Shown here one piece after another: positions 52,792 through 62,121 of a stretch of DNA of 64,000 bases. The position numbers and the translations under genes were made by a program. The stretch lies in NCBI RefSeq assembly GCF_030815485.1, contig NZ_JAUSWV010000002.1, forward strand, positions 7,936,001-8,000,000, in the 5' to 3' direction. The DNA comes from Streptomyces rishiriensis (GTDB lineage: Bacteria > Actinomycetota > Actinomycetes > Streptomycetales > Streptomycetaceae). Within the stretch, counting starts at the first letter, position 1. The number at the start of each line of letters is the position of its first letter. The notes beneath the pieces were generated by a model, which made no database searches, was not told the DNA's origin, and was given only the letters and a program-made list of their open reading frames with translations.

Positions 52792-55734
52792 ATGCCGACC
52801 GCACCCGCACCCCATCCCCAGAACACGGACGAGCTGTACCAGGCGCTCCAGGAGAACGACCGGCGCCCCTACGGCCGTACCCGGACGGTCACCGCAGAGG
52901 AACTCGTCGAAACCGCCGAGCAGTTCGAGGAGCCGGTCCCCCTCGTCCACGCGCTCTTCGAACTCCAGGAGGCGTACACCTACGGCTCCGAACCCAGGAA
53001 GTCGCCCGTTGTCTTCGCCCGTCTGCTGACTCTCTTCGACGAGCAGCCCGACGTCTTCGACGAGCGCCTGCGCCACCTGCTGTTCTGGCGGTTCAAGTGG
53101 GTGGCCGCCGCCCTGCGCGCGCTGCCCGAGATACCGCTGGCGAGCCTGCGTCAGTGGCTGACGGAGATGCGCGACCGCTACGAGAAGGCGGGCCTGGGCC
53201 TCCAGCCCTACTACGGCCAGGCCTACCAGCTGGCCAACCACGTAGGCGAGGACACGGCCCTCGCCTACGAGTTGTGGGCGAGCCGCACCCGTACCCGGCT
53301 CAGCGACTGCGAGGCCTGCGAGATCTGCGAGCGCGCCCTGTACCACCTGGCCGCGGGCGACGACGAGCGGGCACTGCGCACCTGGGAACCCGTGCTGGCC
53401 GGAAAGGAATCGTGCCAGGAGGAACCGGCCCGCTCCGTCTCGCACTCGCTGCTGCCCCTGCTGCGCACCGGCAGCACCGACCGGGCCCGCGAACTGCACC
53501 TCGCCGGCTACCGCAGCTGCCGCCGCAACCCCTCGATGTCCCAGGAAGTCGGTCGCCACCTGGAGTTCTGCGCGCTCACCGGCAACGAGGCGCGCGGTCT
53601 GGAACTGCTCGCCGAGAACCGGAGCCTGTTCGACGAGGTCGACTCGCCGCTGGACCTGCTCGGCTTCCTCACCGGGGTGGAGGTTCTCCTCCAGCGTGTC
53701 GAGGTCCTCGGCCACGGCGACCTGCCCGCCGCCGGATACGCCGGCCGCACCTGGACGGTGGCCGGCCTGCGCGCCGAGGTACGCGGCCGCGCCGACGAGC
53801 TCGCCGCCCGCTTCGACACGCGCAACGGAACCACGGCCCACACCGACCGCCGCAGGGCCCGCCTCGACCGCGCCCCGCTCCTGGACGCGCTGGAACTGAC
53901 CCTGCGCAGCCGCAGCCTCGACGACGCGATCGCGGCGCCGGATCCCGTGCCCGCCGCCCGTGCGGCCGCCGCCGTCCCCGACTCGCTGACCGAACTCATC
54001 CTGCGCGCCAGGGCGTTGGACGAGGAGGGGCACCCGGACGCACAGGCCTGCTGGGCGCGGCTGCGCACCCTCGTCGTCGCCCGCGACTACACCCACCCCG
54101 ACGATCCGGCCGTGGGCCCGCTCGTACAACTGCGCGCGGACCTGCTGTCCGAGGAGGCGAGCCGGGCGGGCGAGAAGGACGAGTTCGCCGACGCCGCCGC
54201 CCTCCACGAGGAGGCCGCGGCCCTGTACGACGACGCCGGACTGCCCGGACAGGCGGCGCTCGCCCGCGCCTGCGCCCTGTTCCCTGCTGTCGAGGCCCTC
54301 GAGCAGAGCGCCGACGGAGCCGAGGCGAAGGTCGAGGCCCTGACCGCAGTCCACGCGTCCACGGTCCGACTGCACGAGGACACGCCCGGCCTCGAGCCGT
54401 ATCAGGAGGCCCGCCTGCTGCGGCTGCGGGCGACCGCGCTCGGCCTGCGCCTCCAGACGTCGGGGAGCGAGGAGCACGTCGCGCCGGTGCTCGCCGAGGT
54501 GGACCTGCTGCAGGCGTTCGCCACCCGGCACGACCTCGATTGGCAGATCTCCGGTGCCCGGATGCTGCGGGCCAGCACGTACGCCCTTTCCCGCGACCTG
54601 CCCGCCGCGGTCACCGAGCTCGACGCCCTCCTCGACCGGCTGAAGGCGCACGGCCCCGCCTGGCACCTGCCCCGCACGCTCGGACTGCGCGGCCGGCTCC
54701 GCCTCCTTCTCCAGGACCCGTCGGCCGCTCACGCGGACCTGACCGAAGGCCTGCGACTGGCCGCCGACTGGCCGGCCGACGCGCTCGACACCACCCGCCT
54801 GCACGCAGACCTGGCCGAGACCTGCCTGCACCTGGGCCGCCCCGACGAGGCCCTGCGGCATCTGACGCGCTCCGCGGAGCTCGAAATGCGCCGAGGCAGC
54901 CGGACAGACGCCTTCTGCGCCTACAGCAACGCCGCTCGGCTCAGCCTCGACATGGGCCGCGTCGAGGACTGCATCGCGCTGCTCGACTCCCTGCTGGCCG
55001 AACCGGACGTCGCCGCCGGAGAGATCGACGACCGGCTCCTCGCTCAGCTGCGCCTGACCCGCGCCCGTGCGCTGCGCGCCGGAGAGGACCTCAAGGCCGC
55101 CACGGCGGAGTTCGTCGCTCTCGCCGCCGAGTCGGCCGGCTGGGACGACGACCCGGGAAGCCACGCCATGATCGCCGCGGAGACGGCTGTCCTCCTCGGC
55201 GAGTCCGGCGACTTCGGCCGCGCCCGCGCGGCCGCCGACCAGGCACTCGCCGCCCACGCCAAGGCCCCGAGCTACGAGCAGGTCAGCAACTGCCTGCGCG
55301 AACTCGCCCGGCTCCAGGCTCAGCAGCAGGGTTCCGACGGCCTGGCCGACGCCCTCGCCTACCTCGCCGACGCCGGCCGGATCGCCGACGAGGCCCGCGC
55401 CGCCGAACACGAGGCCCGCGGCCGCTCGCTGGACTCCGCTCTGGCCTACGAACACGGACGGGTCAACGCCCACGCCGGCGAGTACGAGACCGCCCTGGCC
55501 GCCCTGGAGAAGGCTCTCGCCCTCCTCGGCGAGCCGGGAAGGGACGACGACCGCGCCGGCGAATGGGCCGAGTGCGTCCGCCTCGCAGGTGCCGTGGAGG
55601 GCATCTACCTCGAACGCGTCGGCCCCGCCCTCAGCCGCGTCGACGCGGCGGTCTCCCACCTGACCGCCTCGGGCCACACCGAAGAGACCGAGCTGCTGAT
55701 CTCGCTGGCGGCCCGGCTCCGAGGCGAGGAGTGA
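52792..55734 (+). CDS. Large TPR-like helical-repeat protein
   Basis: A 980-residue all-helical, Ala/Glu/Arg/Leu-rich protein with many TPR-like pairs (for example HLGRPDEALRHLTRSAELEMRRGS and GEYETALAALEKALALLG near the C-terminus). The N-terminal 250 residues carry a Cys-containing segment (CEACEICERALYHLA). No enzymatic or DNA-binding domain is seen. Translationally coupled to the HSP90-like gene, so it is probably its co-chaperone or client scaffold. A strong hairpin follows the stop. Confidence 0.88.
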   Translation: MPTAPAPHPQNTDELYQALQENDRRPYGRTRTVTAEELVETAEQFEEPVPLVHALFELQEAYTYGSEPRKSPVVFARLLTLFDEQPDVFDERLRHLLFWRFKWVAAALRALPEIPLASLRQWLTEMRDRYEKAGLGLQPYYGQAYQLANHVGEDTALAYELWASRTRTRLSDCEACEICERALYHLAAGDDERALRTWEPVLAGKESCQEEPARSVSHSLLPLLRTGSTDRARELHLAGYRSCRRNPSMSQEVGRHLEFCALTGNEARGLELLAENRSLFDEVDSPLDLLGFLTGVEVLLQRVEVLGHGDLPAAGYAGRTWTVAGLRAEVRGRADELAARFDTRNGTTAHTDRRRARLDRAPLLDALELTLRSRSLDDAIAAPDPVPAARAAAAVPDSLTELILRARALDEEGHPDAQACWARLRTLVVARDYTHPDDPAVGPLVQLRADLLSEEASRAGEKDEFADAAALHEEAAALYDDAGLPGQAALARACALFPAVEALEQSADGAEAKVEALTAVHASTVRLHEDTPGLEPYQEARLLRLRATALGLRLQTSGSEEHVAPVLAEVDLLQAFATRHDLDWQISGARMLRASTYALSRDLPAAVTELDALLDRLKAHGPAWHLPRTLGLRGRLRLLLQDPSAAHADLTEGLRLAADWPADALDTTRLHADLAETCLHLGRPDEALRHLTRSAELEMRRGSRTDAFCAYSNAARLSLDMGRVEDCIALLDSLLAEPDVAAGEIDDRLLAQLRLTRARALRAGEDLKAATAEFVALAAESAGWDDDPGSHAMIAAETAVLLGESGDFGRARAAADQALAAHAKAPSYEQVSNCLRELARLQAQQQGSDGLADALAYLADAGRIADEARAAEHEARGRSLDSALAYEHGRVNAHAGEYETALAALEKALALLGEPGRDDDRAGEWAECVRLAGAVEGIYLERVGPALSRVDAAVSHLTASGHTEETELLISLAARLRGEE

Positions 55735-55740
55735 CGCGGC

Positions 55741-55771
55741 GGTGCCGGGGCGACGAGCCCGCCCCGGCACC
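55741..55771 (+). terminator. Terminator of the HSP90-like operon
   Basis: Perfect 11-bp arms GGTGCCGGGGC (55741-55751) and GCCCCGGCACC (55761-55771) with a nine-base loop, six bases after the stop codon. Confidence 0.8.
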
Positions 55772-55947
55772 GCACCCCACCCACTCCCGCGGGCCATCGA
55801 CGACGGACAGCCGCTGGATCGGGCGCAGCGTCCCTACGGCCTGCGCAGCCGCCGGCACATCATCCTGGACCGACGGACCACTGATGAGGGGTTGAGCACG
55901 GGCCTCACCGGAGCCGCAGACGGCCTTCCGACATGCCTCGGCGGGTG

Positions 55948-56598
55948 TCATGCGTCGGCTGGAGCGGGCTGCTCGGCGGCTTGTGCGGCCGGAGCGGACG
56001 GGGATGAGTCGGAGACGGCGTAGAAGACGGACGCACCCTGCTTGGAGCGCTGCGCCTGACCCTTGGCGACGAGGCCTTCGAGGGTCGTGCGCACCACGGT
56101 GGTCTTGACGTTGCGTTCGGGGTGGACCTGGCCGAGAGCGGTGGCGATCTCCGCAGCCGAACGGGGTTCGCGCTGCTCGGCGAGGTGGCGGCGGACCAGG
56201 TCCACCAGTGTCGGCTGCGCCGTCTGCGCGGGTTCGGCCTTGCCCGCGGGCTTGCTGTCGGCCGCCTTCCCGGCCGGGCGGGAGGGCCGGGAGGCAGCCT
56301 TCTTGGACTGTGCCTGCTTGCTCGCGCGCGACGTGGCGGCCTTCTTGCGCGGGGCGGGCACCGCTGCGGTGGCCGACGGCTTGGCCGTCTCGTCGGGTGC
56401 CGGTGCCGGTGCCGAGGCGATGGCCTGCTGAATGCTGACGAGCACGGTGTGATTGCGCTGGAGGGCCGCCAGTTGCTCTTGCAGGGCGGCGATCTCCGCG
56501 CCGACACGCTCCTGCTCCTTGGCGTTGCGTTCCAGGTCGGCGGTCACCTGAGCGGTGTACTGCGAGGTGAGTTCGGTGGTGGAAGAGTTCTCGGACAT
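55948..56598 (-). CDS. H1-like linker protein with C-terminal winged helix
   Basis: A 216-residue protein in three parts: a coiled coil (about 15-55: VTADLERNAKEQERVGAEIAALQEQLAALQRN), a Lys/Ala/Pro/Ser-rich H1-like linker (about 65-130), and a C-terminal winged helix (LVDLVRRHLAEQREPRSAAEIATALGQ, then VKTTVVRTTLEGLVAKGQAQRSKQG). This suggests a nucleoid-associated or regulatory DNA-binding protein that multimerises through the coiled coil. The ATG at 56598 has GGAAAGG 11 bases upstream. It stands alone and converges with the HSP90-like operon. Confidence 0.8.
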   Translation of the reverse strand: MSENSSTTELTSQYTAQVTADLERNAKEQERVGAEIAALQEQLAALQRNHTVLVSIQQAIASAPAPAPDETAKPSATAAVPAPRKKAATSRASKQAQSKKAASRPSRPAGKAADSKPAGKAEPAQTAQPTLVDLVRRHLAEQREPRSAAEIATALGQVHPERNVKTTVVRTTLEGLVAKGQAQRSKQGASVFYAVSDSSPSAPAAQAAEQPAPADA

Positions 56599-57103
56599 GA
56601 GACGCACGACCTTTCCTCGGTGTGAGGCGGCAGTTGACGGGACCTGCCGTACCCGCCGTCCGGGCGGGGTGATGCCTGCCGGGCACGCAGTCACGGGCCC
56701 CGGTGCAGAACACTGATGGAGAGATAGTACGGACAAGCGGAGCGCAAGGTTCTCTTCCAGCATGCCGCTGCACACATCCCGGCACCCGGGACGGCCCGTT
56801 GGAGGCTGAGCCGGAGCCGGCGAGGACACCGTCCCGATGGGCTCGTGCGTACAGGAAAACCCCCGCCCAGGCTTCGGCAGTCCTCGAACCTGAGCGGCGG
56901 GTGAGCGCCTGCCGCCCCCTCGCCACACCGAAGTCACTGGAAGGTGACCCCGGTCCCGTGAGGTGGGCGGCTGGGTCGCACGGGCCGAGGTCGTCCCCTG
57001 CCGACCGGGCCCCCGCCTGCGACTTGCCCGGCGGCGGCCCTCTACCCTCGGTGTCCGGCGCGGTGCCGTTCGCGCCGTACGGGTTCACAAGGGGGAGTGC
57101 GCA
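56599..57103. other. Divergent intergenic region
   Basis: About 500 bp between the divergent winged-helix and membrane-anchored protein genes. No credible coding frame and no clear promoter boxes or dyads that I can support, apart from GGGGGAG just before the 57104 start. Confidence 0.5.
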
Positions 57104-58342
57104 ATGCGCTCGGGGTTGATCGGGCTGTGGCGGTGGACGGCATGGGGTGGCATCGGGCTGAGCCTGTACGCGGGCTGGCTGACCGCCGATGACATCCGGG
57201 ACCGCGCGTCCAGCGAGCGCGACATCAGCGCGGCGTGTGACGGGCTCGTGTCGGGGGCCGCGGTGATGGACCTGCAGGGCGGGATGGTCCGGGCGGAGGT
57301 CAGCGACTACGACGAGTACCGGATCGACGCGAGTGAACTGCACAGTTCCTGCATCGTCTACAAGGTGCCGGGTTCCGGCCGGACCAAGAGCCTGTTCACG
57401 TTGGTGGTGCGGCACAGCGACGCCTCCCAGCCGTTGAACTGGATCGGTGACGACAGCGGGCTCGAGCCGTTCGACGACAGCGCGGGCAGCGAGGGCAGTG
57501 GGGACAGCGATGTCACGGCGGTCGCCGACCGGCGTCCCGAAGCGTGGCCGGTGGGCGACGGCACCCTGGGCCGGTACGGGAACTGGTACACGACCGTGCG
57601 TGCCGAGTGCGGTGCGGGCAGCCGTGCGACGGCCCCGAAGCTGTTGAACGTCACCGCCCGCGCCGACTACGACGACGTCTCCGCAGCGGACCGTGACCGC
57701 CTCGCCCGCATCGCCCGCTCCGCCGCCGAGAAGGCGGCCGACCGGATCGGCTGCAAGTCCAGGCTGGCCGCCCTGCCAAGCGAACAGCTTGCTTCCGTGC
57801 CGACCGCTCTCCGCCCCGCCAAGACGGCGGACGGCTCCTGCCGCTGGTTCGCCGGACACCTCACGCGGCAGGGACAGGACCGGCTGCCCGACCGCGTCCT
57901 CGAGGTACCCGTCCGGAAGGCGAACCCCCTCGAAGGCTGCCTCCTGGCTGTCAGCCCCGACCAGGTGGACCGGATCGCCGACGGCCTCGACGACCACGAC
58001 CGCGACTACGCACGCACTGCGCTCACCCACTCGCCCTGGTGGCTGCGCACCGCCTCCTACTTCGGCCCGGAAGCCGGCACGGTGGGGTACGAGGTCATCG
58101 GCGCCGAGGACGCGATCATCAAGGCCGGTACGGCCGGGCACGCAAGCGGAGCCTGGTGGGCCTCCTCCGTCTGTGACGGCAAGCCCGCCCTGCACACACT
58201 CAGTTCCAGCTACACCTACGACGGCATCCTCGGCTCCCAACGGATGAAGTCCCTGTTCCACGCCTACGTCGACGACATCACCAAGCGGCGCGGCTGCACC
58301 GACGTGACGTACCCGGACGCGAAGGAGTTCCACATCCCGTGA
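57104..58342 (+). CDS. Membrane-anchored secreted protein of unknown function
   Basis: A 412-residue protein with one N-terminal hydrophobic segment (GLWRWTAWGGIGLSLYAGWL), so probably anchored with the rest outside the cell. The extracytoplasmic part has several Cys that could form disulfides (CDGLV, SSCIVYK, AECGAG, IGCKS, GSCRWF, EGCLL, SVCDG, RGCTD). No family recognised. GGGGGAG precedes the ATG. It resembles Streptomyces-specific cell-surface proteins in layout only. Confidence 0.8.
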   Translation: MRSGLIGLWRWTAWGGIGLSLYAGWLTADDIRDRASSERDISAACDGLVSGAAVMDLQGGMVRAEVSDYDEYRIDASELHSSCIVYKVPGSGRTKSLFTLVVRHSDASQPLNWIGDDSGLEPFDDSAGSEGSGDSDVTAVADRRPEAWPVGDGTLGRYGNWYTTVRAECGAGSRATAPKLLNVTARADYDDVSAADRDRLARIARSAAEKAADRIGCKSRLAALPSEQLASVPTALRPAKTADGSCRWFAGHLTRQGQDRLPDRVLEVPVRKANPLEGCLLAVSPDQVDRIADGLDDHDRDYARTALTHSPWWLRTASYFGPEAGTVGYEVIGAEDAIIKAGTAGHASGAWWASSVCDGKPALHTLSSSYTYDGILGSQRMKSLFHAYVDDITKRRGCTDVTYPDAKEFHIP

Positions 58343-58517
58343 GCACAACGTGCGCCGCCTGCCGACGTGGTCCGGTTCCGGACGGCCGGTCGCCTGCCCG
58401 CAAGGTGATGCCCCCCGCTCCCGGACCTGGCCCGACCCCGCCCGCACTCGAACTCGGTCCCCGGACCTAGGTCGGTGATCCGATGTGCCCGGGCCGGAAG
58501 CGTGTTTGGCTACTGAC

Positions 58518-58982
58518 ATGAGCGAATGGAGCGCGACCGAACGCGCGTACCTCGTGGCACAGCGGTTGGGGCGCTTGGCGACGGTTGATCCGTCGGGGCA
58601 GCCGCAGGCCAATCCCGTGGGGTTCTTCCTGCAGGAGGACGGCACGATCCTGATCGGGGGGTTCGCGATGGGGCAGACGAAGAAGTGGCGCAATCTTCGC
58701 AAGAACCCGAAGGTCGCGCTCGTCGTGGATGACGTCGTGAGTCTCAAGCCCTGGACGGTGCGCGGTGTGGACATCCGAGGTGAGGCCGAACTCCTCGTCG
58801 GACCGCACGAGTTGGGTCCGCACTTCAGCGAAGAGGGTGATCCGCATCCACCCCAGGCGGATCCACAGCTGGGGGCTCGAGGCCGGCTAGCGCGTTTCGC
58901 CGGGATCACTCCAGCTGCGGCACTGAAGAGGAAGATCGCTGCGGCGACAACGACGTTGCAGCGGCCCGCAACCGGCCACTAG
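58518..58982 (+). CDS. PPOX-class F420-dependent oxidoreductase
   Basis: A 154-residue split-barrel flavin/F420-binding protein of the pyridoxamine-phosphate-oxidase superfamily: LVAQRLGRLATVDPSGQPQANPVGFFLQEDGTILIGG and KWRNLRKNPKVALVVDDV. The family reduces or binds F420, biliverdin or similar cofactors. No ribosome-binding site lies upstream of the ATG at 58518, so the message may be leaderless; an in-frame ATG at 58485 would add 11 poor residues. A T-rich terminator follows downstream. Confidence 0.88.
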   Translation: MSEWSATERAYLVAQRLGRLATVDPSGQPQANPVGFFLQEDGTILIGGFAMGQTKKWRNLRKNPKVALVVDDVVSLKPWTVRGVDIRGEAELLVGPHELGPHFSEEGDPHPPQADPQLGARGRLARFAGITPAAALKRKIAAATTTLQRPATGH

Positions 58983-59055
58983 GGTCGATCGGGTGACTGC
59001 CGGGTCGGCCATGTGCCATGCACGAGTGAGGGTCCCGGCCTCGGCGTGAGCGCGA

Positions 59056-59081
59056 GGCGGGCAAGAGGCCCGCCCTTTTCT
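59056..59081 (+). terminator. Rho-independent terminator
   Basis: Perfect 7-bp arms GGCGGGC and GCCCGCC around AAGAG, followed by CTTTTCT. It sits between the PPOX and VOC genes and separates their transcription. Confidence 0.85.
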
Positions 59082-59154
59082 CCGCGTCTTTGCTCCGGCG
59101 CCCTTGTGCGGCGCCCCGTCCCAGCGGATCCGAAGACCCGGAGACACACCTCTG

Positions 59155-59583
59155 ATGACATACGACCAGCCGTACCCGCACGAATCCGAGCTGTCCGCGA
59201 CCTCTGTCCAGCTGAACCACACCGCCGTCTACGCCAGGGACCGGCACCTGTCGGCCGAGTTCCTCGCCGTGATCCTGGGGCTGGAGGTCGGGGCCCCGTT
59301 CGGGCCGTTCCTGCCCGTCGACCTCGGCAACGGCGTGACGCTCGACTACTACGAGAAGCGGGACGAGCCGATCCAGTCGCAGCACTACGCGTTCCTGGTG
59401 CCCGACGCCCAGTTCGACGCCATGATCGCCCGTCTGGAGGCGGTCGGCGTCACCTACTACGCCGACCCCAGCCACGCCGAACCCGGCCGGATCAACCGTC
59501 TTTTCGGCGGCCGTGGCGCGTACTTCGAGGACCCGGACGGCCACAACATGGAGATCATGACCCGGCCCTACGCTCGCCCCTAG
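59155..59583 (+). CDS. VOC-family protein (glyoxalase/dioxygenase fold)
   Basis: A 142-residue vicinal-oxygen-chelate protein with the two beta-alpha-beta repeats. Potential metal ligands are His20 (LNHTAVYARD), a His in SQHYAFLVPD and Glu in HNMEIM (DPDGHNMEIM is the typical end). Members act as glyoxalases, dioxygenases or resistance proteins; role here unknown. ATG at 59155 with weak upstream purines. Monocistronic by its context. Confidence 0.88.
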   Translation: MTYDQPYPHESELSATSVQLNHTAVYARDRHLSAEFLAVILGLEVGAPFGPFLPVDLGNGVTLDYYEKRDEPIQSQHYAFLVPDAQFDAMIARLEAVGVTYYADPSHAEPGRINRLFGGRGAYFEDPDGHNMEIMTRPYARP

Positions 59584-59620
59584 CGGACCGTTCGGCGGCA
59601 GTCGGCCGAGCTCTCCTCGC

Positions 59621-59639
59621 CGAGTGGCACTCCCACTCG
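59621..59639. terminator. Weak hairpin between convergent VOC and DUF2236 genes
   Basis: CGAGTG (59621-59626) and CACTCG (59634-59639) with a seven-base loop, 37 bp after the VOC stop. The rest of the 235-bp gap shows nothing else. Confidence 0.4.
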
Positions 59640-59818
59640 CCGGCCCGGGCGGAACGTCTGGGCCGGCGGGGTGAGCCGCTCGGCGAACAGCGCGATGGCG
59701 AGCGGAGCTGGATACCCCTTGCCGACCGGGGTGCTGAGGGTGACTGTCCACTACCGGACGAACCTCACGATGCGGCTCCTCGCGCCGCTGTTCGGGGTTT
59801 CGGTGTCCGCCGCAGCGT

Positions 59819-61330
59819 TCATGCCTCGCTGAGCAGCGGCTCGTAGGGGGTGGAGCGCAGGCGGCCTGACATGAAGGAGAGGAAGTCCTTGATGAACGCG
59901 CTGCGGGAGTACGTTTCGTCGGTTCCGGTCGTGTCGCGTCGGAATCCTGTCCGGAACAGGGCTCGGTACTCGTCGGCGTCGATGGACTGGTTGCCGTCGG
60001 TGTCGGTGGCTTCGAAGAGGACCTCGGCGACCCTGATGAGGGCGGGGCCGGCGAGAGAGGGGACACCCGCGGCGTATTCCTCCTTGCTGATGCGGCCGTC
60101 ACCATCGAGGTCGAGGGCTGTCTGCAGTTCCCGCCACCAGTCGGCGTAGGCGTTGTAGAGCTTGGTCTCCTGCGGTTCGTCCAGGTCCAGGCGGCCGCAC
60201 AGTTCCCGGGCCATGGCGGCGAGGTCGGGCCACTCCACGTAACCGTCACCCGTCTGGTCGAGCACGGCACGGAAGAACTCCTCCGCACTGCGCTGCGCCA
60301 TGGTCGTCTGGGCAGGTGCGGGCTGCTCGGGAAGGGGCGTGATGAGTCTGAGCAGGGCGCTGGCTCGTTTCATGCTGTCGCGTACTGCTGTGACGGTTCT
60401 GGCGCGGGGATCGTCGCTGTGGGGGGAGAGGGTGATCAGGCCGGCGAGTCCTTCGGCCTGGATCCACCCGTCGGGCAGGAAGCGTGCCAGGCCGATGGCC
60501 AGGTAGGCGCTTTGCGCGAGCGTCTGAGCGCCGGGGATCTCCGGCAGTCCGGCCCGTCGACGGAAGGGTTCGGGAAGTGACGCCACAGTGATGGCGCCGA
60601 TGACGGGTCCGGCGAGAGCCCGGCCAGCCGCCCATACGGTGGGCAGACCGTCCAGCACCGGCGGGGCCGGGAGGTGGTCGAAGAGCTTGTAGAGGATGAT
60701 GCGCAGCGCCTCGGTGTTCTCCAGTTCCTCTTCGACCATGTGGTCGAAGTATCCCCAGAATTCCTGCAGCGTCCCGGGGAGGTGGCCGGCTCGGTCGCCC
60801 ATCACTGCGAGGAGCGCCTGGAATTCGGCGTACAGCTTTTCCATGGTGGCCTGTTCGAGGGGCTGGCCGCTGAGCCGGCACATGGTGACGGCGCTTTCGA
60901 ACAGCGTGGCGACGACCCAGGCACGGGCCTCGGGGTCCATCGCGTCGTAGGGCCGGTCCTTTGCGTCGGTGCCGGCCAGCCGGGCGTGCAGGCGGTTGAG
61001 CCGCGCAGCCTCCCTCTGCCGTGTGTGGTCGTCGGCGCCGAACATGCGCTGCATGCTCAGGAAGGTGTTGCGCAGCCGTCGCCACGGATGGGCCACGAAC
61101 GTCGAATTCTCGATCAGGGCGGCACCGATCTGCGGGTGGGCGGCCTCCAGCACGGTCGCCCGGACCATGGCCAGGGCCCAGCGGGGATCGTTGAAGAACT
61201 CATTGAACTGCGAGCCTGGGCCGAACAGTGGATCCGAAGGCCCCTCCGAGACGGGCTGCTTGCGGTTCGCGTCACGATCGGTGGCACCGGAGGCAGTGTC
61301 CTCGGGACGGGCGCTGGCTGTGTCGGTCAC
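59819..61330 (-). CDS. DUF2236 (MpaB/Lcp-like) oxygenase fused to EF-hands
   Basis: A 503-residue fusion. Residues about 30-330 form a DUF2236 domain, the family of ER-bound oxygenase MpaB and latex-clearing protein (VLEAAHPQIGAALIENSTFVAHPWRRLRNTF with candidate heme-ligand His; EFWGYFDHMVEEELEN). Residues about 370-480 form a calerythrin-like EF-hand domain; two loops are canonical (DLDGDGRISKEE and DTDGNQSIDADE) and another is weaker (DQTGDGYVEWPD). Calcium control of an oxygenase is unusual in bacteria. The GTG at 61330 overlaps the cis-prenyltransferase stop by four bases, so the two are coupled. That suggests a substrate made from polyprenyl diphosphate. Confidence 0.85.
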   Translation of the reverse strand: MTDTASARPEDTASGATDRDANRKQPVSEGPSDPLFGPGSQFNEFFNDPRWALAMVRATVLEAAHPQIGAALIENSTFVAHPWRRLRNTFLSMQRMFGADDHTRQREAARLNRLHARLAGTDAKDRPYDAMDPEARAWVVATLFESAVTMCRLSGQPLEQATMEKLYAEFQALLAVMGDRAGHLPGTLQEFWGYFDHMVEEELENTEALRIILYKLFDHLPAPPVLDGLPTVWAAGRALAGPVIGAITVASLPEPFRRRAGLPEIPGAQTLAQSAYLAIGLARFLPDGWIQAEGLAGLITLSPHSDDPRARTVTAVRDSMKRASALLRLITPLPEQPAPAQTTMAQRSAEEFFRAVLDQTGDGYVEWPDLAAMARELCGRLDLDEPQETKLYNAYADWWRELQTALDLDGDGRISKEEYAAGVPSLAGPALIRVAEVLFEATDTDGNQSIDADEYRALFRTGFRRDTTGTDETYSRSAFIKDFLSFMSGRLRSTPYEPLLSEA

Positions 61331-62121
61331 GGGTGTGACGCTCCGTTCGCGTTCGGTGCTACGCCGCCGAAGCGACGATCGCGTTGCTGGTAGGTGTGCA
61401 GGCAGTGAGCGAAGTGCGTCGCGCGGAAGTCGGGCCAGAGCACCGGCGGAAAGATCCATTCGGCGTAGGCGACCTGCCAGAGCATGAAATTGGAGATCCG
61501 CTGTTCACCCGAGGTCCGGATGACGAGGTCAACATCCGGCGTGTCGGGGAAAGGCAGATGCGCGGCGAAGTTGTGCTCGTTCACCGCATCAGCCGGCATC
61601 CCGCTGCGAATCAGAGAGCGCGCCGCTTCCACGATGTCCCCGCGCCCGCCGTGATCGAACGCCACCGTCAGCGTCATACCGCGGTTCTTGCCCGTCAGGG
61701 TCATCAGGTCCTCGAAGTCCTGGGCCAGCCCCGCCGGAACCCTGGAATCGGCTACGCCGAGGAACCGGCAGCGGATACCCCGTGCGTGCAGCAGCGGGGC
61801 GTGCTTGCGTACGACCCGGCGCACCAGGTGCATGAGGAAATCGACCTCGTCACCGGGGCGCTGCCAGTTCTCGGTGGAGAACGCGTACAGACTCAGCCAC
61901 TCCACCCCGGCCGAGCGCGCCGCCTCGATGACGTCGATCACCGTCGCTTCCGCCGCCCGATGACCCGACGTACGCGGGAGCGACCGCTGGGCCGCCCACC
62001 GTCCGTTGCCGTCCATCACACAAGCGACATGCCGCGGTACCCGTGCCTGCCGACCTTGGCTGACGGGACTGTCGGCAGGCGGCGGAACGGTAGGAGCACC
62101 CAAGGTCCGGTCAACCGTCAC
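61327..62121 (-). CDS. uppS: Isoprenyl transferase (undecaprenyl diphosphate synthase family)
   Basis: A 264-residue cis-prenyltransferase. VACVMDGNGRWA carries the catalytic Asp37; WLSLYAFSTENWQRP, and the C-terminal DLVIRTSGEQRISNFMLWQVAYAEWIF and FHLW-like end complete the family motifs. Makes polyprenyl diphosphates by cis addition of isopentenyl diphosphate, cytosolic. GTG start. Streptomyces usually have other copies for cell-wall lipid, so this one, coupled to a DUF2236 oxygenase, may serve a special isoprenoid. The N-terminal 30 residues are a Pro-rich extension. Confidence 0.92.
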   Translation of the reverse strand: MTVDRTLGAPTVPPPADSPVSQGRQARVPRHVACVMDGNGRWAAQRSLPRTSGHRAAEATVIDVIEAARSAGVEWLSLYAFSTENWQRPGDEVDFLMHLVRRVVRKHAPLLHARGIRCRFLGVADSRVPAGLAQDFEDLMTLTGKNRGMTLTVAFDHGGRGDIVEAARSLIRSGMPADAVNEHNFAAHLPFPDTPDVDLVIRTSGEQRISNFMLWQVAYAEWIFPPVLWPDFRATHFAHCLHTYQQRDRRFGGVAPNANGASHP

